This document shows positions 1-8,254 of a stretch of DNA of 64,000 nt, one piece after another. This stretch comes from a bacterium. Lineage in GTDB: Bacteria > Verrucomicrobiota > Verrucomicrobiia > Limisphaerales > UBA11358. The position numbers and the translations under genes are program-made. Position 1 is the first letter of the stretch. Every line of letters starts with the position of its first letter. A model generated the notes under the pieces. The model did no database searches and had not been told where the DNA came from. It worked only from the letters and a program-made list of their open reading frames with translations. The stretch spans positions 1 through 64,000 of the forward strand of contig JAKAFL010000012.1 in assembly GCA_021817945.1 (NCBI GenBank), in the 5' to 3' direction.

Positions 1-72
1 ATCCAGCACGGTGGCGGTAAGCGAGGCTTTATGCAGATCGACTCCGATGGTTTTCGTGGTGGCGGTATTCAT
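1..72 (-). CDS. IS110-family transposase, N-terminal end only (cut by window edge)
   Basis: The reverse strand starts with ATG at 72 and reads MNTATTKTIGVDLHKASLTATVLD to the window edge. The IGVDLHK motif close to the start is typical of the DEDD (RuvC-like) catalytic domain of IS110/IS116/IS902 transposases, where the Asp is the first catalytic acidic residue. Only 24 codons are visible, so the family call rests on this motif. The transposase would move its element by site-specific recombination without terminal inverted repeats. The noncoding leader upstream (73 to about 260) is unusually structured. The element must end just before the gene at 276. Confidence 0.65.
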   Translation of the reverse strand, partial: MNTATTKTIGVDLHKASLTATVLD

Positions 73-260
73 AGTCGTTCCAGCAAACGGGGAATTCGTC
101 CCCGGTGCAAGAGCAACATAGCCTTCAGGTTGGTTGAGCCGACGGTGTGCCGCGCTGCCCCAGGCCCATGGCGGCGCCTGCGGGGGCCGGAGCCTGCCTG
201 GTTCCTTGCACCGGCTCGGATTTGCAGCTTTGGCCGTGCTTGTCAGGCTCCAGGCTACCC
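73..260 (-). ncRNA. Structured IS110 leader, candidate bridge RNA
   Basis: This is the noncoding 5' side of the IS110-like transposase. Three paired segments can be read directly. CCGGTGCAAG (102-111) pairs perfectly with CTTGCACCGG (205-214). GGAGCCTG (189-196) pairs perfectly with CAGGCTCC (244-251). CGGGGA (88-93) pairs with TCCCCG (99-104). The first two stems interleave, so they form either a pseudoknot or alternative folds. In the IS110 group (IS621 is the known example) this end encodes the bridge RNA that specifies target and donor. That this leader does so here is inference, and its ends are not defined. Confidence 0.35.
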
Positions 261-275
261 AGTAATTTCACTGTG

Positions 276-1784
276 ATGTTTCGCCCTTGTTCCATCCTTC
301 TGGCCCTATGGCTTGCCATCGGACGGTTGCAGGCGCAGCCCCAGAATGTTCCAGTCGAAAAATTGCCTTGGTTCGAAACGCAGACCGCCCACTTCAACAT
401 CTATAGCTGCGGCGGCATCCAGGATACATACAGGCTTGCCGGGTGTTTGGAGCAATTTTGCCGAGCCTATTCCATCCTTGCCGGCAAGGATGCCATCGCC
501 TCGCCGCCAACTGTTGTCATCGCCTTTCCCGACCATGACACGCTGAAACCTTTCCTTCCATTGTACAATGGCCAGCCCGGGAACATCGCCGGGTTCTTCA
601 CCCGCGGCAGCGACGAGAATCTCATCGTGCTCTCCCTCCCCAACGCGGATGACCCGGGAATGGACGTGATTTTCCATGAGTACGCTCATCTCCTTTTTCG
701 CCACAACGACCAGGCATGGCCCATTTGGTTGAAGGAAGGCATGGCGGAGATTTACTCCACCTTCCAAACCCAGGTGGGTTATGTGGTGATCGCCCGGCCC
801 ATCGAACGACACCTGGAGACGCTGGCCAGCGAACCAATGATGCCGCTTCACGACCTCTTTGCCGTCACTTACGATTCTCCCCAGTACAATGAAGCCAGCC
901 GCCAGGGCGTCTTTTACGCCGAATCCTGGCTGCTCACTCATTACCTGATGGCCGGGGATAATCCCATAATACGCGCCCGTTTCGCCCAATACATGGGGTT
1001 ACTGCGCCAGGGCCAGTGGCCCGAACAGGCTTTTACCAATGCCCTGGGTGTTTCCTTGCAGGTTATGCAGAATGCTCTGGAGCGCTATGCCAAAGCTGGA
1101 ATATTTGAGCCGATCACCCTGAAACTCTCCGCAGACTTGTCCACCGCCGTGCCCGTAAAAACCTGGCCGGTGACCCCGGTGGAAATCCTGTTCCGCCTTG
1201 GTGATGAACAATTGCGCATTGGCCGCGAGGACACTGCGCTGGCTTGGTTCAACCATGCCCGGCAATTGGCGCCCGCCAGCCCGCTGCCCTACGAAGGTCT
1301 GGGTTTGCTTGCCTCCCAATGCACCAATTCAACCCAGGCCGTTGCCGAATTGCAGCAGGCTCTGCTGCGAGGCTCCACCAGTTTCCTGGTGCATTATATT
1401 TATGCCCGGGAGCAGTACCATCTCACCTCCCGCGACGGAGATGTTTATACGCCCCTCCAGGATGATCTTGCAGGGGAGATTTCAGATGAGTTAAACAAAT
1501 CAATCGAGCTTATGCCCAGCTTTGCCCCCGCTCATGAGTTGCTTGGTTTTTTTGAAATGGTTCAAGGCCGGAACCTCGGGCTGGCGGAAGACCAATTAAA
1601 CGCTGCCATCGCGCTTGAGCCGGAAAATGCAGCCTACATTTACACTCTGGCGCAGGTGCAGGTCCGCAACCACGAACCAGACGCCGCACGCCGTACCTTG
1701 CAGCCTCTTCTCCTGCCAAATGCTGACGCCAGGGTGCGCGCCGATGCGCAGGAACTGGAGAGCAAATTAAGTTCTGCCAATTAG
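276..1784 (+). CDS. Secreted HExxH metallopeptidase-like TPR protein
   Basis: A protein of about 502 residues. I start it at the ATG at 276 because it gives a clean signal peptide (MFRPCSILLALWLAIGRLQA), which the longer ORF start at 147 does not. Around residue 134 it has HEYAH followed by WLKEGMAE. This is the HExxH zinc site plus downstream Glu arrangement of gluzincin peptidases of the peptidase MA type. The C-terminal half holds tetratricopeptide repeats (YEGLGLLA, AHELLGFFEM, AAYIYTLAQVQV). It probably acts in the periplasm or at the cell surface. The substrate is unknown. It ends at the hairpin that separates it from the convergent kimA-like gene. Confidence 0.72.
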   Translation: MFRPCSILLALWLAIGRLQAQPQNVPVEKLPWFETQTAHFNIYSCGGIQDTYRLAGCLEQFCRAYSILAGKDAIASPPTVVIAFPDHDTLKPFLPLYNGQPGNIAGFFTRGSDENLIVLSLPNADDPGMDVIFHEYAHLLFRHNDQAWPIWLKEGMAEIYSTFQTQVGYVVIARPIERHLETLASEPMMPLHDLFAVTYDSPQYNEASRQGVFYAESWLLTHYLMAGDNPIIRARFAQYMGLLRQGQWPEQAFTNALGVSLQVMQNALERYAKAGIFEPITLKLSADLSTAVPVKTWPVTPVEILFRLGDEQLRIGREDTALAWFNHARQLAPASPLPYEGLGLLASQCTNSTQAVAELQQALLRGSTSFLVHYIYAREQYHLTSRDGDVYTPLQDDLAGEISDELNKSIELMPSFAPAHELLGFFEMVQGRNLGLAEDQLNAAIALEPENAAYIYTLAQVQVRNHEPDAARRTLQPLLLPNADARVRADAQELESKLSSAN

Positions 1785-1851
1785 TAGAGTAGGCGGAGCG
1801 AACGGATTGAGAGGCGCAGGGCCAATGACCGTTTCGCTCCGCCCACTCTAC
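1784..1851. terminator. Long hairpin between convergent genes, likely bidirectional terminator
   Basis: The arm GTAGAGTAGGCGGAGCGAACGG (1784-1805) is repeated inverted at 1829-1851 with one mismatch and one extra base, leaving a loop of about 23 bases. It fills the whole gap between two convergent stop codons. There is no long T-run on either side, so it may stabilise mRNA ends or be a REP-like element rather than a classic intrinsic terminator. Confidence 0.55.
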
Positions 1852-3825
1852 TCAAACCTGAATGGGCAGGATCAGCATTGCACGGCCGATCTGGTAGAGC
1901 CTGCGTTGCAGTTCAAATACCGTGTGGTTGTGCAGCCAGCGGGTCACAAGGCTCTCGTCCTTGAAAACCAACTGGCCCGCAAAAAACTGTGCCTGGGGAA
2001 ATTTCTCCACAATCACGCCGCATTTCACCGCCGCTTCATCCACGATGTCCGTGCCCAGGGCCACGCAGCCTTCGGCGTAAAACCCCCGGCGCATCATGAA
2101 TTGCACGTATTGATTCACGGCGTTTTGGGAGTGTTTCCGCAAATTATCCACCTCCGCCACGCCCTTGAAATTGCCCGCGTCCAGCACTCCCACCTGCACG
2201 AAAACAAAATTGGAGTAAACCTTTGGAAACATCCGCACCACTGCCAGCAAGGTGTGCAGGCCGAGTCCGTTGAATCCGTTCACCAGGAACACCGCCGTCC
2301 GTGCATTGGGATCACACTCCGGGGGTTTGTTGCTGTCCACGCCGGCCACCGCTTCATCCGCCAGCGCCGCCGCCACCAGTTCGTTGAGGCGATGAAGTCT
2401 TTTCTGTGTGGTTTTGTAGTGTCGGCGTACCCAGAAGGACACACCCACCAGCAGACCCGTCACCAGCAGCGTGGCCCAGCCACCCTCAAAAAATTTCACC
2501 ACACACAATGAAACCAAAATGCCCCCGGTGAGGATCAGTCCCAATCCATTCACCAGTATTTTCTTTTTCCAACGCGGCGTTCTCAGCCGGATCTGCCACC
2601 AGTGCCGCACCATGCCCAGTTGCGACAGGCTGAACGTGATGAATACATTGATGCTGTACAAAACCACGAGAACATCCACGGCAGCGCGGGTGAGCAAGAT
2701 CACCCCCAACGCAGCCAATCCCATCAATAAAACCCCGTTCTGGGTCACCAAACGATCGCTCAGCGTGGCAAAGCGCGTCGGCATCCATCGGTCCACTGCC
2801 ATGTTTGACAGCACCCGGGGACCGCCAAAAAAACCCGTCTGGGCGGCAATAAAAAGCAGGGCTCCGGAGGAGGCCATGGCTACAATCACAAAGGTGCGCG
2901 AAAGCGCGTGCGGCCAGCCTTCGCTTATTTTTTGGAACAGGACCGCATTCAAGGTCAGTCCCGGCACCGGCTGAACGTCGTAGAGGAGGTAGGCCAGCAA
3001 TAGTCCTCCCACCACAAATCCCAGTGAAACACCCATGTAAACCATGGTCCTTTTGCCGGTTTGCACCCTTGGTTCCCGCAAGGCGTTCAACCCATTGCTC
3101 ACCGCCTCAATGCCCGTGTATGTGCCTGCCCCGAGGCTGTAAGCCCGCAACAGCAGCGCCACCAACCCCAGCCACCCCAGTGACCCGGCCCCACCCTGCA
3201 CATCGCTCGCCAACCCCTTTCCCATGCCCGGCAAATCCCCGCAATGCGCCACCAAGGCGTAGGAAATGCCAAAAACATAACTGGCCACAAATGCAAAAAA
3301 CACCGGCAGCCATAACACCACCGATTCCTTCACGCCGCGCAGATTCAAAACCGTCAGGAACACCACCACCCCTATCGAAGCATCCAGTTTCCAGGGCTGC
3401 CATGAGTCCGGCAACAAGCTGAATGTGGCATCCGCCCCGCTCGCAATGCTGATGGCTATCGTCAATATGTAATCCCCGATCAAGGCGCAGCCCGAAATGA
3501 CCCCCACCGTGGGCGACAGGAGTTTGCTCGCCACCAGGTACCCACCCCCGCCACTTGGAAATTCCTCGATGATTTGGGAATAACTCACGCATATCACCGT
3601 GATCGTCAAAATGGAGGCCAACGCCACAAAAAGGCTCAAATGCGTATGACCCAGCAATTCCCGGTAGGCTGCCTCCGGGCCATAGCAGGACGATGAAAGC
3701 CCATCGGCCCCCAGCCCAACCCAGGCCAGCAGCGCCACCAATGACATGTTATGAAATATGCGCCGGTCAGACAAATTCCGCGCGCGGCCTATGACCACTT
3801 CTTTGAATATCCGAATGGTATCCAT
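1852..3825 (-). CDS. kimA: KimA/YdaO-type APC-superfamily potassium importer
   Basis: A 657-residue polytopic membrane protein of the APC superfamily, with about 12 hydrophobic segments and a soluble C-terminal part of about 150 residues. The N-terminal stretch GADGLSSSCYG matches the SSDALSSVAYG segment of Bacillus KimA and keeps the Asp and the Tyr seven residues on that belong to the K+ site in that family. FPSGGGGYLVASKLL and GDYILTIAISIASG also fit. The upstream c-di-AMP riboswitch (about 3885-4030, same strand) supports potassium rather than amino-acid transport, because such riboswitches control K+ uptake genes. High c-di-AMP should turn the gene off. An ordinary APC amino-acid permease is the alternative. 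Confidence 0.78.
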   Translation of the reverse strand: MDTIRIFKEVVIGRARNLSDRRIFHNMSLVALLAWVGLGADGLSSSCYGPEAAYRELLGHTHLSLFVALASILTITVICVSYSQIIEEFPSGGGGYLVASKLLSPTVGVISGCALIGDYILTIAISIASGADATFSLLPDSWQPWKLDASIGVVVFLTVLNLRGVKESVVLWLPVFFAFVASYVFGISYALVAHCGDLPGMGKGLASDVQGGAGSLGWLGLVALLLRAYSLGAGTYTGIEAVSNGLNALREPRVQTGKRTMVYMGVSLGFVVGGLLLAYLLYDVQPVPGLTLNAVLFQKISEGWPHALSRTFVIVAMASSGALLFIAAQTGFFGGPRVLSNMAVDRWMPTRFATLSDRLVTQNGVLLMGLAALGVILLTRAAVDVLVVLYSINVFITFSLSQLGMVRHWWQIRLRTPRWKKKILVNGLGLILTGGILVSLCVVKFFEGGWATLLVTGLLVGVSFWVRRHYKTTQKRLHRLNELVAAALADEAVAGVDSNKPPECDPNARTAVFLVNGFNGLGLHTLLAVVRMFPKVYSNFVFVQVGVLDAGNFKGVAEVDNLRKHSQNAVNQYVQFMMRRGFYAEGCVALGTDIVDEAAVKCGVIVEKFPQAQFFAGQLVFKDESLVTRWLHNHTVFELQRRLYQIGRAMLILPIQV

Positions 3826-3850
3826 AAAAACAAATGCTTCTACCTTCGGG

Positions 3851-3874
3851 AAAACATGAAGCGATTAGGCTTCA
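3851..3874 (-). terminator. Intrinsic terminator, likely riboswitch expression platform
   Basis: On the minus strand TGAAGC-CTAATC-GCTTCA forms a perfect 6-bp hairpin followed by TGTTTT. It lies just after the c-di-AMP aptamer and about 25 bases before the kimA-like start codon. That is the position expected for a terminator formed when the ligand is bound. The U-run is short. Confidence 0.5.
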
Positions 3875-3884
3875 GAGGATCGCC

Positions 3885-4030
3885 CTTTCCACGCCGACGA
3901 GATTAGCTGTCGGGCTGGGCCTGAAAAGTGGCCTGGATCCGTGTTGCCACGCATCCTTCGCCCCATCCCCACCCGGGGATTTTTGGGTCTCCCGCATCCG
4001 GCTGCCCGCCAGATTTAGGCTGCTTGGTGG
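3885..4030 (-). promoter_or_regulatory. c-di-AMP riboswitch (ydaO/yuaA class)
   Basis: Read on the minus strand, the leader of the kimA-like gene contains GCCTAAATCTGGCGGGC, then GCGGGAGACCC, GGGTGGGGATGGGG and finally CCCGACAGCTAATCTCGTCGGC. The last block is nearly identical to the conserved 3' core of ydaO riboswitches (CCCGACAGCUAAC..CGG.GGC). The opening GCC can pair with the closing GGC as P1. The order and spacing fit the two-fold symmetric aptamer that binds two c-di-AMP molecules. It lies directly upstream of a KimA-type importer, the classic target. The 5' boundary is approximate. Confidence 0.85.
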
Positions 4031-4110
4031 AGAATAAACCAGCTTTTGGCGCAATTGTCAAATAAATGACCCTTTGTAAATAGATAAAGGGTTATGTGCC
4101 AATGTATTAT

Positions 4111-4193
4111 ATCCAGAAAAGCGAAATGGAAAGGGTCAGGATGCCCCCAGTAGATTGGGGCAGATTGGCCTGTTTAATTTCGTTTTTCGGGAT
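4111..4193. repeat. Palindromic intergenic element, short form (copy A)
   Basis: ATCCAGAAAAGCGAAATGGAAAGG at the left is mirrored by CCTGTTTAATTTCGTTTTTCGGGAT at the right, around a core containing CCCAGTAGATTGGGGCAGATTGGCC. It is one of five copies in this window (others at 8255, 15656, 36440 and 43125). It sits in the 586-base gap 3826-4411, whose other content is the riboswitch. From 4194 to 4411 I see nothing else identifiable. Confidence 0.85.
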
Positions 4194-4411
4194 ATTCCAT
4201 CCATCCAGCCCGCTCGCCTCGAAAATAAACTCGTTCCACAACTGGTTTTTTCTGAGAAAAAAACATGAAGGAGCGGGCCAAATACCGGGTCCCCCGGTTT
4301 ACCAGCCTCCGCTTCGTGTTATATTCCTGCGTGAGCCAAAACAAGCATCCAACCCCGCAGTCCATGGGGCATGTCAAAGGATTCAGGTCTGAAATGCAAT
4401 AAACCAAGCCC

Positions 4412-5077
4412 ATGCCCCCTCCGCATCTGCCTCCAATGGATTCGTCATTGTTTGAAACAAATCCCGAACGCAATCTTTTGCCATTCGATGGCGAGGTTCA
4501 CTACCACGGCCCTATATTGAATCCAAGCGAGGCCCAGCAAGCTTTTGACCGTCTGGTTGAAACCGTGCCATGGAAGCACGAGCAGGTCGTCATCTTCGGC
4601 AAAATCATTCAAACTGCCCGGAAGGTGGCCTGGTTTGGGGACGCTGCATTCACTTATATTTACTCCGGCGCCGCCAAAACCGCCCTCCCGTGGACCACAG
4701 AATTGCGGCATCTCAAAGCTTTGGTGGAGTTCAGGTCTGGATGTTCCTACAACTCCTGCCTCTGCAATCTTTACCATCACGGCGCCGAGGGCATGGGCTG
4801 GCATAGTGACGATGAAGCCATGCTGGGTCAGAATTCCGCCATAGCCTCGCTCAGTCTTGGCGCGGAGAGGAAATTCTGTTTTCGCCATGTCACCAAGCCT
4901 CTTCCTGCCCCCTTGTCAATCTGGCTCGAAAATGGAAGTTTGCTGGTCATGAAAGGATCCACCCAGCAATTCTGGCAGCATAGCCTGCCTAAATCGCAAA
5001 AAATCAAGGCACCCAGGATTAACCTCACCTTCAGGACAGTCATCACCCCTGCGATAAACGAACAGGGCGGGATTTGA
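4412..5077 (+). CDS. alkB: AlkB-like 2-oxoglutarate/Fe(II) dioxygenase
   Basis: A 221-residue protein of the ALKBH2/3-like group, which repairs N-alkylated bases in DNA or RNA by oxidative demethylation. The Fe(II)-binding HxD is visible in GMGWHSDDE near residue 131, the distal His in FWQHSLPK, and the 2-oxoglutarate-binding arginines in PRINLTFR. NSCLCNLYHHG matches the usual N-x-x-L-x-N-x-Y strand. The length is normal for the family. A second ATG eight codons in (MDSSLF) could be the true start. It is convergent with the next gene, only one base apart at the stops. Confidence 0.88.
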   Translation: MPPPHLPPMDSSLFETNPERNLLPFDGEVHYHGPILNPSEAQQAFDRLVETVPWKHEQVVIFGKIIQTARKVAWFGDAAFTYIYSGAAKTALPWTTELRHLKALVEFRSGCSYNSCLCNLYHHGAEGMGWHSDDEAMLGQNSAIASLSLGAERKFCFRHVTKPLPAPLSIWLENGSLLVMKGSTQQFWQHSLPKSQKIKAPRINLTFRTVITPAINEQGGI

Positions 5078-5078
5078 T

Positions 5079-6170
5079 TTATCGGTTTAAAAAGGGATAG
5101 TCGGTATATCCCTTGGCCCCCGGCGCATAAAACGTGGCCGGGTCCGGTGAATTGAGCTGGGCGTTCAGTCTGAAACGTTCCGGCAGGTCTGGGTTGGCAA
5201 TGAACGGCACCCCATAAGCCACGGCATCCGCTTCCCCGGCGGCCAGCGTCTGGCTGCCCGTGGCGAGGGTGAATTTTTCATTGGCAATGTATGTCCCGCC
5301 AAATAGCGCCTTCAACTTGGGGCCAATCCGGTTTTCCCCCAATGATTCACGGGCACAAATGAATGCAATCCTCCGGCGCTTCAACTCCTGGGCCACGTGG
5401 CCAAATACGGCCAGCGGATCAGAATCTCCCATGTCATGGGCATCACCGCGCGGTGCCAGGTGCATGCCCACACGGTCCGAACCCCAAACCGACACCACCG
5501 CATCGGTCACTTCCAGCATCAGGCGCGCACGGTTTTCAATCGAGCCTCCGTATTCATCCGTTCGATGGTTCGTCTTGTCCTGGAGGAATTGGTCCAGCAG
5601 GTAACCATTGGCGCCATGAATCTCCACCCCGTCAAAACCAGCCAATTGCGCGTTTTCGGCGCCTTTGCGGTAGGCCTCCACCACCCCCGGAATTTCCCGG
5701 GTTTCCAAGGCCCGTGGTGTCACAAACGGTTTGAGCGGTCGAACCAGGCTCACATGACCCGCCGCCGCAATCGCGCTGGGCGCCACCGGCAATGCCCCGT
5801 TTAAAAACATCGGATCGGAAATGCGGCCAACGTGCCACAATTGCAGGAGCATGCGCCCGCCCGCCCGGTGTACGGCTTCCGTCACTCCCCGCCACCCGGC
5901 CACCTGTTCCGCAGACCAAATGCCGGGTGTCCCTGCGTAGCCCACACCCATGGGGGTGACCGATGTGGCTTCTGAAATTATCAAGCCAGCCGATGCCCTC
6001 TGCACATAATACTCCGCCATCAACGCATTCGGCACCCGGCTCTCACCCGCCCGCGAACGGGTCAGCGGAGCCATGAGGATGCGGTTGGGCAGATGCCAGG
6101 CCCCAATTTGAATGGGGGAATGCAGGGTGGGAATTTTCGTTGCGCTTTGCGGTTCAGTTTCTCTCAACAT
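5079..6170 (-). CDS. nemA: Old yellow enzyme family NAD(P)H:flavin oxidoreductase
   Basis: A 363-residue FMN-dependent ene-reductase of the NemA/OYE class, which reduces activated alkenes and nitro-electrophiles in the cytoplasm. The TIM-barrel start PNRILMAPLTRSRA, the substrate-binding HGANGYLLDQFLQDKTNHRTDEYGGSIENR (His and Asn three apart) and the FMN-phosphate motif FGGTYIANEKFT are all present. It ends in the usual GYTDYPFL tail. The length is full. Nothing nearby shows its physiological substrate. Confidence 0.9.
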   Translation of the reverse strand: MLRETEPQSATKIPTLHSPIQIGAWHLPNRILMAPLTRSRAGESRVPNALMAEYYVQRASAGLIISEATSVTPMGVGYAGTPGIWSAEQVAGWRGVTEAVHRAGGRMLLQLWHVGRISDPMFLNGALPVAPSAIAAAGHVSLVRPLKPFVTPRALETREIPGVVEAYRKGAENAQLAGFDGVEIHGANGYLLDQFLQDKTNHRTDEYGGSIENRARLMLEVTDAVVSVWGSDRVGMHLAPRGDAHDMGDSDPLAVFGHVAQELKRRRIAFICARESLGENRIGPKLKALFGGTYIANEKFTLATGSQTLAAGEADAVAYGVPFIANPDLPERFRLNAQLNSPDPATFYAPGAKGYTDYPFLNR

Positions 6171-6328
6171 CCCGCCAGCCTAGCCCAAACCCAATTGAGA
6201 ATCAAACATGGTTGAAACTCAGCGATTCAAAAACAAGCTCGCGTCAAGCAGGGCAAGTTCATCACGGAATAAATCCTTGAGCCTGCCCCCGTGTTGACTT
6301 TTGACCTTTTGGACGGGACATTTCCCGG

Positions 6329-6868
6329 GTGAAATTGCCTTACAAAGCAGCCACCTTGCTTTATGTGTTCAATGCCGCCGATCAGGTTCTCCTTTTGGAG
6401 CGGGCGCGGCATCCCAATCAGGGTCTCTGGAGTCCGCCGGGAGGCAAACTTAAAATGGAAATTGGCGAATCCCCTTACGCCTGCGCCTGCCGTGAGGCCG
6501 GCGAGGAAATGGGCTTGAATTTATCCCCTGCGGATGTCCATCTTTCGGGAATTGTCAGTGAAGCCGGGTACCAGGGAGAGACCCACTGGCTGATGTTCCT
6601 TTTTGAAATCCGGCGGAAATTAACCCATGCGCCCCCTGTGCACGCGGAAGGGCGGTTCGCCTTTTTCAACCGGAAAGACTTGGAATCCCTCAGGATTCCC
6701 GATACGGACCGGGATAAAATCTGGCCTTGGTTCTGGCATTATCGTGGCGGATTTTTTGCCGCCCATTGCCAGTGTCGGGCCGATGGCGGCCATCTTTGGT
6801 CGCTGCACGAGGCGCGTGGTGCGGATGGGGTGGCTTCCCGGTCATGCGTGGGGGTGGCTCATGAATGA
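6329..6868 (+). CDS. Nudix hydrolase
   Basis: 179 residues starting at GTG 6329. The Nudix box is GGKLKMEIGESPYACACREAGEEMGL. It follows the G-x5-E-x7-REUxEExGU pattern except for two extra residues between the first Gly and the Glu. The REAGEEMG metal-binding helix is intact. The family cleaves nucleoside diphosphates linked to other groups; the substrate here cannot be told. The stop codon overlaps the start of tadA by eight bases, so the two are probably translated from one mRNA. Confidence 0.85.
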   Translation: MKLPYKAATLLYVFNAADQVLLLERARHPNQGLWSPPGGKLKMEIGESPYACACREAGEEMGLNLSPADVHLSGIVSEAGYQGETHWLMFLFEIRRKLTHAPPVHAEGRFAFFNRKDLESLRIPDTDRDKIWPWFWHYRGGFFAAHCQCRADGGHLWSLHEARGADGVASRSCVGVAHE

Positions 6869-7361
6869 GGGGTTGATGGGTTTGCGCAGTGACGAGGATT
6901 TCATGAGGGAAGCGTTGCGGCAGGCGGCCAAGGCTTACGCGGCAGGCGAGGTGCCGGTGGGGGCGATTGTGGTGCGCGACGGCAGGATGATTGGCCGGGC
7001 TTTCAACCAGGTGGAGAGCCTGAAGGATGCCACGGCTCATGCTGAGATGCTGGCTCTCACCCAGGCCCAGCAGGCAGCGGGGGATTGGCGCCTTACGGAT
7101 TGCACGCTTTACGTCACCAAGGAACCCTGCCCCATGTGCGCCGGTGCCATTGTCCATACCCGCCTTCTGCGTGTGGTGTTTGGCGTGGAGGATCCCAAGG
7201 CTGGCGCCGCAGGCGGAGCCATGAACCTGTTGCAGTTTCCCACCCTCAACCATTCCTGCCAATTCACAGGCGGGGTGTGCCGGGAGGAATGCCGGTCCAT
7301 TCTGCGGGAATTTTTTGGCGAACAACGAAAGTTGAAACAAGGCAGATTACCTCCCGCCTGA
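6861..7361 (+). CDS. tadA: tRNA-specific adenosine deaminase TadA
   Basis: 166 residues. It converts A34 to inosine in tRNA-Arg(ACG). The zinc site is complete: the HAE motif in ATAHAEMLAL and PCPMCAGAI. The start at 6861 (MNEGLMGLRS) overlaps the end of the Nudix gene. A second ATG at 6876 with GAGGGG ahead of it is also possible. The longer ORF start at 6627 lies inside the Nudix gene and is not used. Its last 15 bases overlap the end of the convergent gene at 7347. Confidence 0.92.
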   Translation: MNEGLMGLRSDEDFMREALRQAAKAYAAGEVPVGAIVVRDGRMIGRAFNQVESLKDATAHAEMLALTQAQQAAGDWRLTDCTLYVTKEPCPMCAGAIVHTRLLRVVFGVEDPKAGAAGGAMNLLQFPTLNHSCQFTGGVCREECRSILREFFGEQRKLKQGRLPPA

Positions 7362-7724
7362 AGCAGGACCGGCCTGTCTGCGGGCGATGCGCGCCTGCCA
7401 GATGGCTGTGGCCATGAAAACCAGGCCGCAGCCCGCGCAGAACCATACCAGGAAAGGCACCGGCAGATAAAACCACGCCCCCGCCGCCCCCGCCAGGGAT
7501 AGCAAACTGCAAAGGCCCGAGAAAACGGCGCTGGCCTGCGCGGTTTGCTGGGTTTGACGGGTCAGCAAGGCAAAGGCTTGATCGTGCTGGTCCAATACCC
7601 GCGCGCATGCCTCGCCACAGGCCCGGCGTCCCACCCCCGCCGCACCTCCGCACGCCGGACACAAGGCCCTGCCGCAACGCATGCAAACGCCGGTCGCTGT
7701 CTGGTGATGTTCAGGGCATTCCAT
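7347..7724 (-). CDS. Small B-box-like zinc-ribbon membrane protein
   Basis: 125 residues when started at MECPEHHQ (7724), which puts the zinc-finger at the very N-terminus. The longer ORF adds 20 residues with no features. Residues 3-40 hold a Cys/His cluster (CPEHH..CMRCGRALCPAC...CGEAC) like bacterial B-box-type zinc fingers. After a soluble linker come two hydrophobic segments (GLCSLLSLAGAAGAWFYL and FLVWFCAGCGLVFMATAIW). Function is unknown; such proteins are often found with rhomboid proteases or DUF4870-type membrane proteins. Confidence 0.6.
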   Translation of the reverse strand: MECPEHHQTATGVCMRCGRALCPACGGAAGVGRRACGEACARVLDQHDQAFALLTRQTQQTAQASAVFSGLCSLLSLAGAAGAWFYLPVPFLVWFCAGCGLVFMATAIWQARIARRQAGPASGGR

Positions 7725-7782
7725 GGGATTCAATGGGTCGAGCCTGTCAAACCTTGCTGCAGGGACGCGTTCAAGGCAAGCC

Positions 7783-7873
7783 AAACCACCTCCTCAAACC
7801 ACCTCCTCAAACCACCTCCTCAAACCACCTCCTCAAACCACCTCCTCAAACCACCTCCTCAAACCACCTCCTC
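7783..7873. repeat. Tandem repeat, 7 x 13 bp
   Basis: AAACCACCTCCTC is repeated seven times without visible change, about 60 bases upstream of the start of the 7347-7724 gene. The array is C-rich on this strand (no G) and G-rich on the other (GAGGAGGTGGTTT). It contains AGGAGG-like sequence on the minus strand, the strand of the downstream gene. Confidence 0.95.
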
Positions 7874-7884
7874 AAAACCCAACC

Positions 7885-8239
7885 GGGCGCATCTCGGCTT
7901 TTGGGTTGGCGAAGATGGCGTGGAGAAAAAGTGAAGCGGTTGGTTTGAAACCATTTCGAGCCTCGAAGGAATGGACCATTCCAAGCGCATCCACCAACCC
8001 AGCGCCTCTGGCTTCCTGGCCCCGCCAGCGAAGCGCGAGGAGAGGATTATGGAGAGGGGAACTCGCAAACAGGCATCGCGATCAACGAACCGTCTCACAT
8101 CCCGAAAGCTCGGTGCCACCCCTCCCCGGCCCTCCCATCAATCAGGATTGATGGAGAGGGAGAAAAAAACACTGGGTTTGCGGAGGTTTTTGAAATTTGA
8201 AACGCCAGGGGAGACTTGCTCAAAAACCGAGATGCGCCC
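7885..8239. repeat. Outer inverted-repeat element (companion of the palindromic family)
   Basis: GGGCGCATCTCGGCTTTTG at the left end is mirrored by CTCAAAAACCGAGATGCGCCC at the right end, 355 bases apart. The same end sequence flanks the element at 15574-15855, and GGAGAGGGAGA...GGGTTTGCGGAGGTTTTT is also shared with that region. I see no coding capacity inside. Together with the 13-bp tandem repeat and copy B it fills the 736-base gap 7725-8460. Confidence 0.65.
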
Positions 8240-8254
8240 ATTCCAACCGCGTTC

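Noticed and set aside
1807-2511. 234-aa plus-strand ORF
   Set aside because: It is antisense to the kimA-like gene and begins inside the convergent hairpin.
4096-4392. 98-aa ORF containing KSEMERVRMPPVDWGRLACLISFFG
   Set aside because: The similar peptide also appears in ORFs at 8197 and 43041. It is simply the translation of the palindromic element, not a gene.
7783-7873. Possible CRISPR array
   Set aside because: The 13-bp units are directly adjacent, with no spacers and no cas genes.
7545-8151. ORFs with PPQTTSSNHLLKPPPQTTSS repeats
   Set aside because: These are translations of the 13-bp tandem repeat in three frames.
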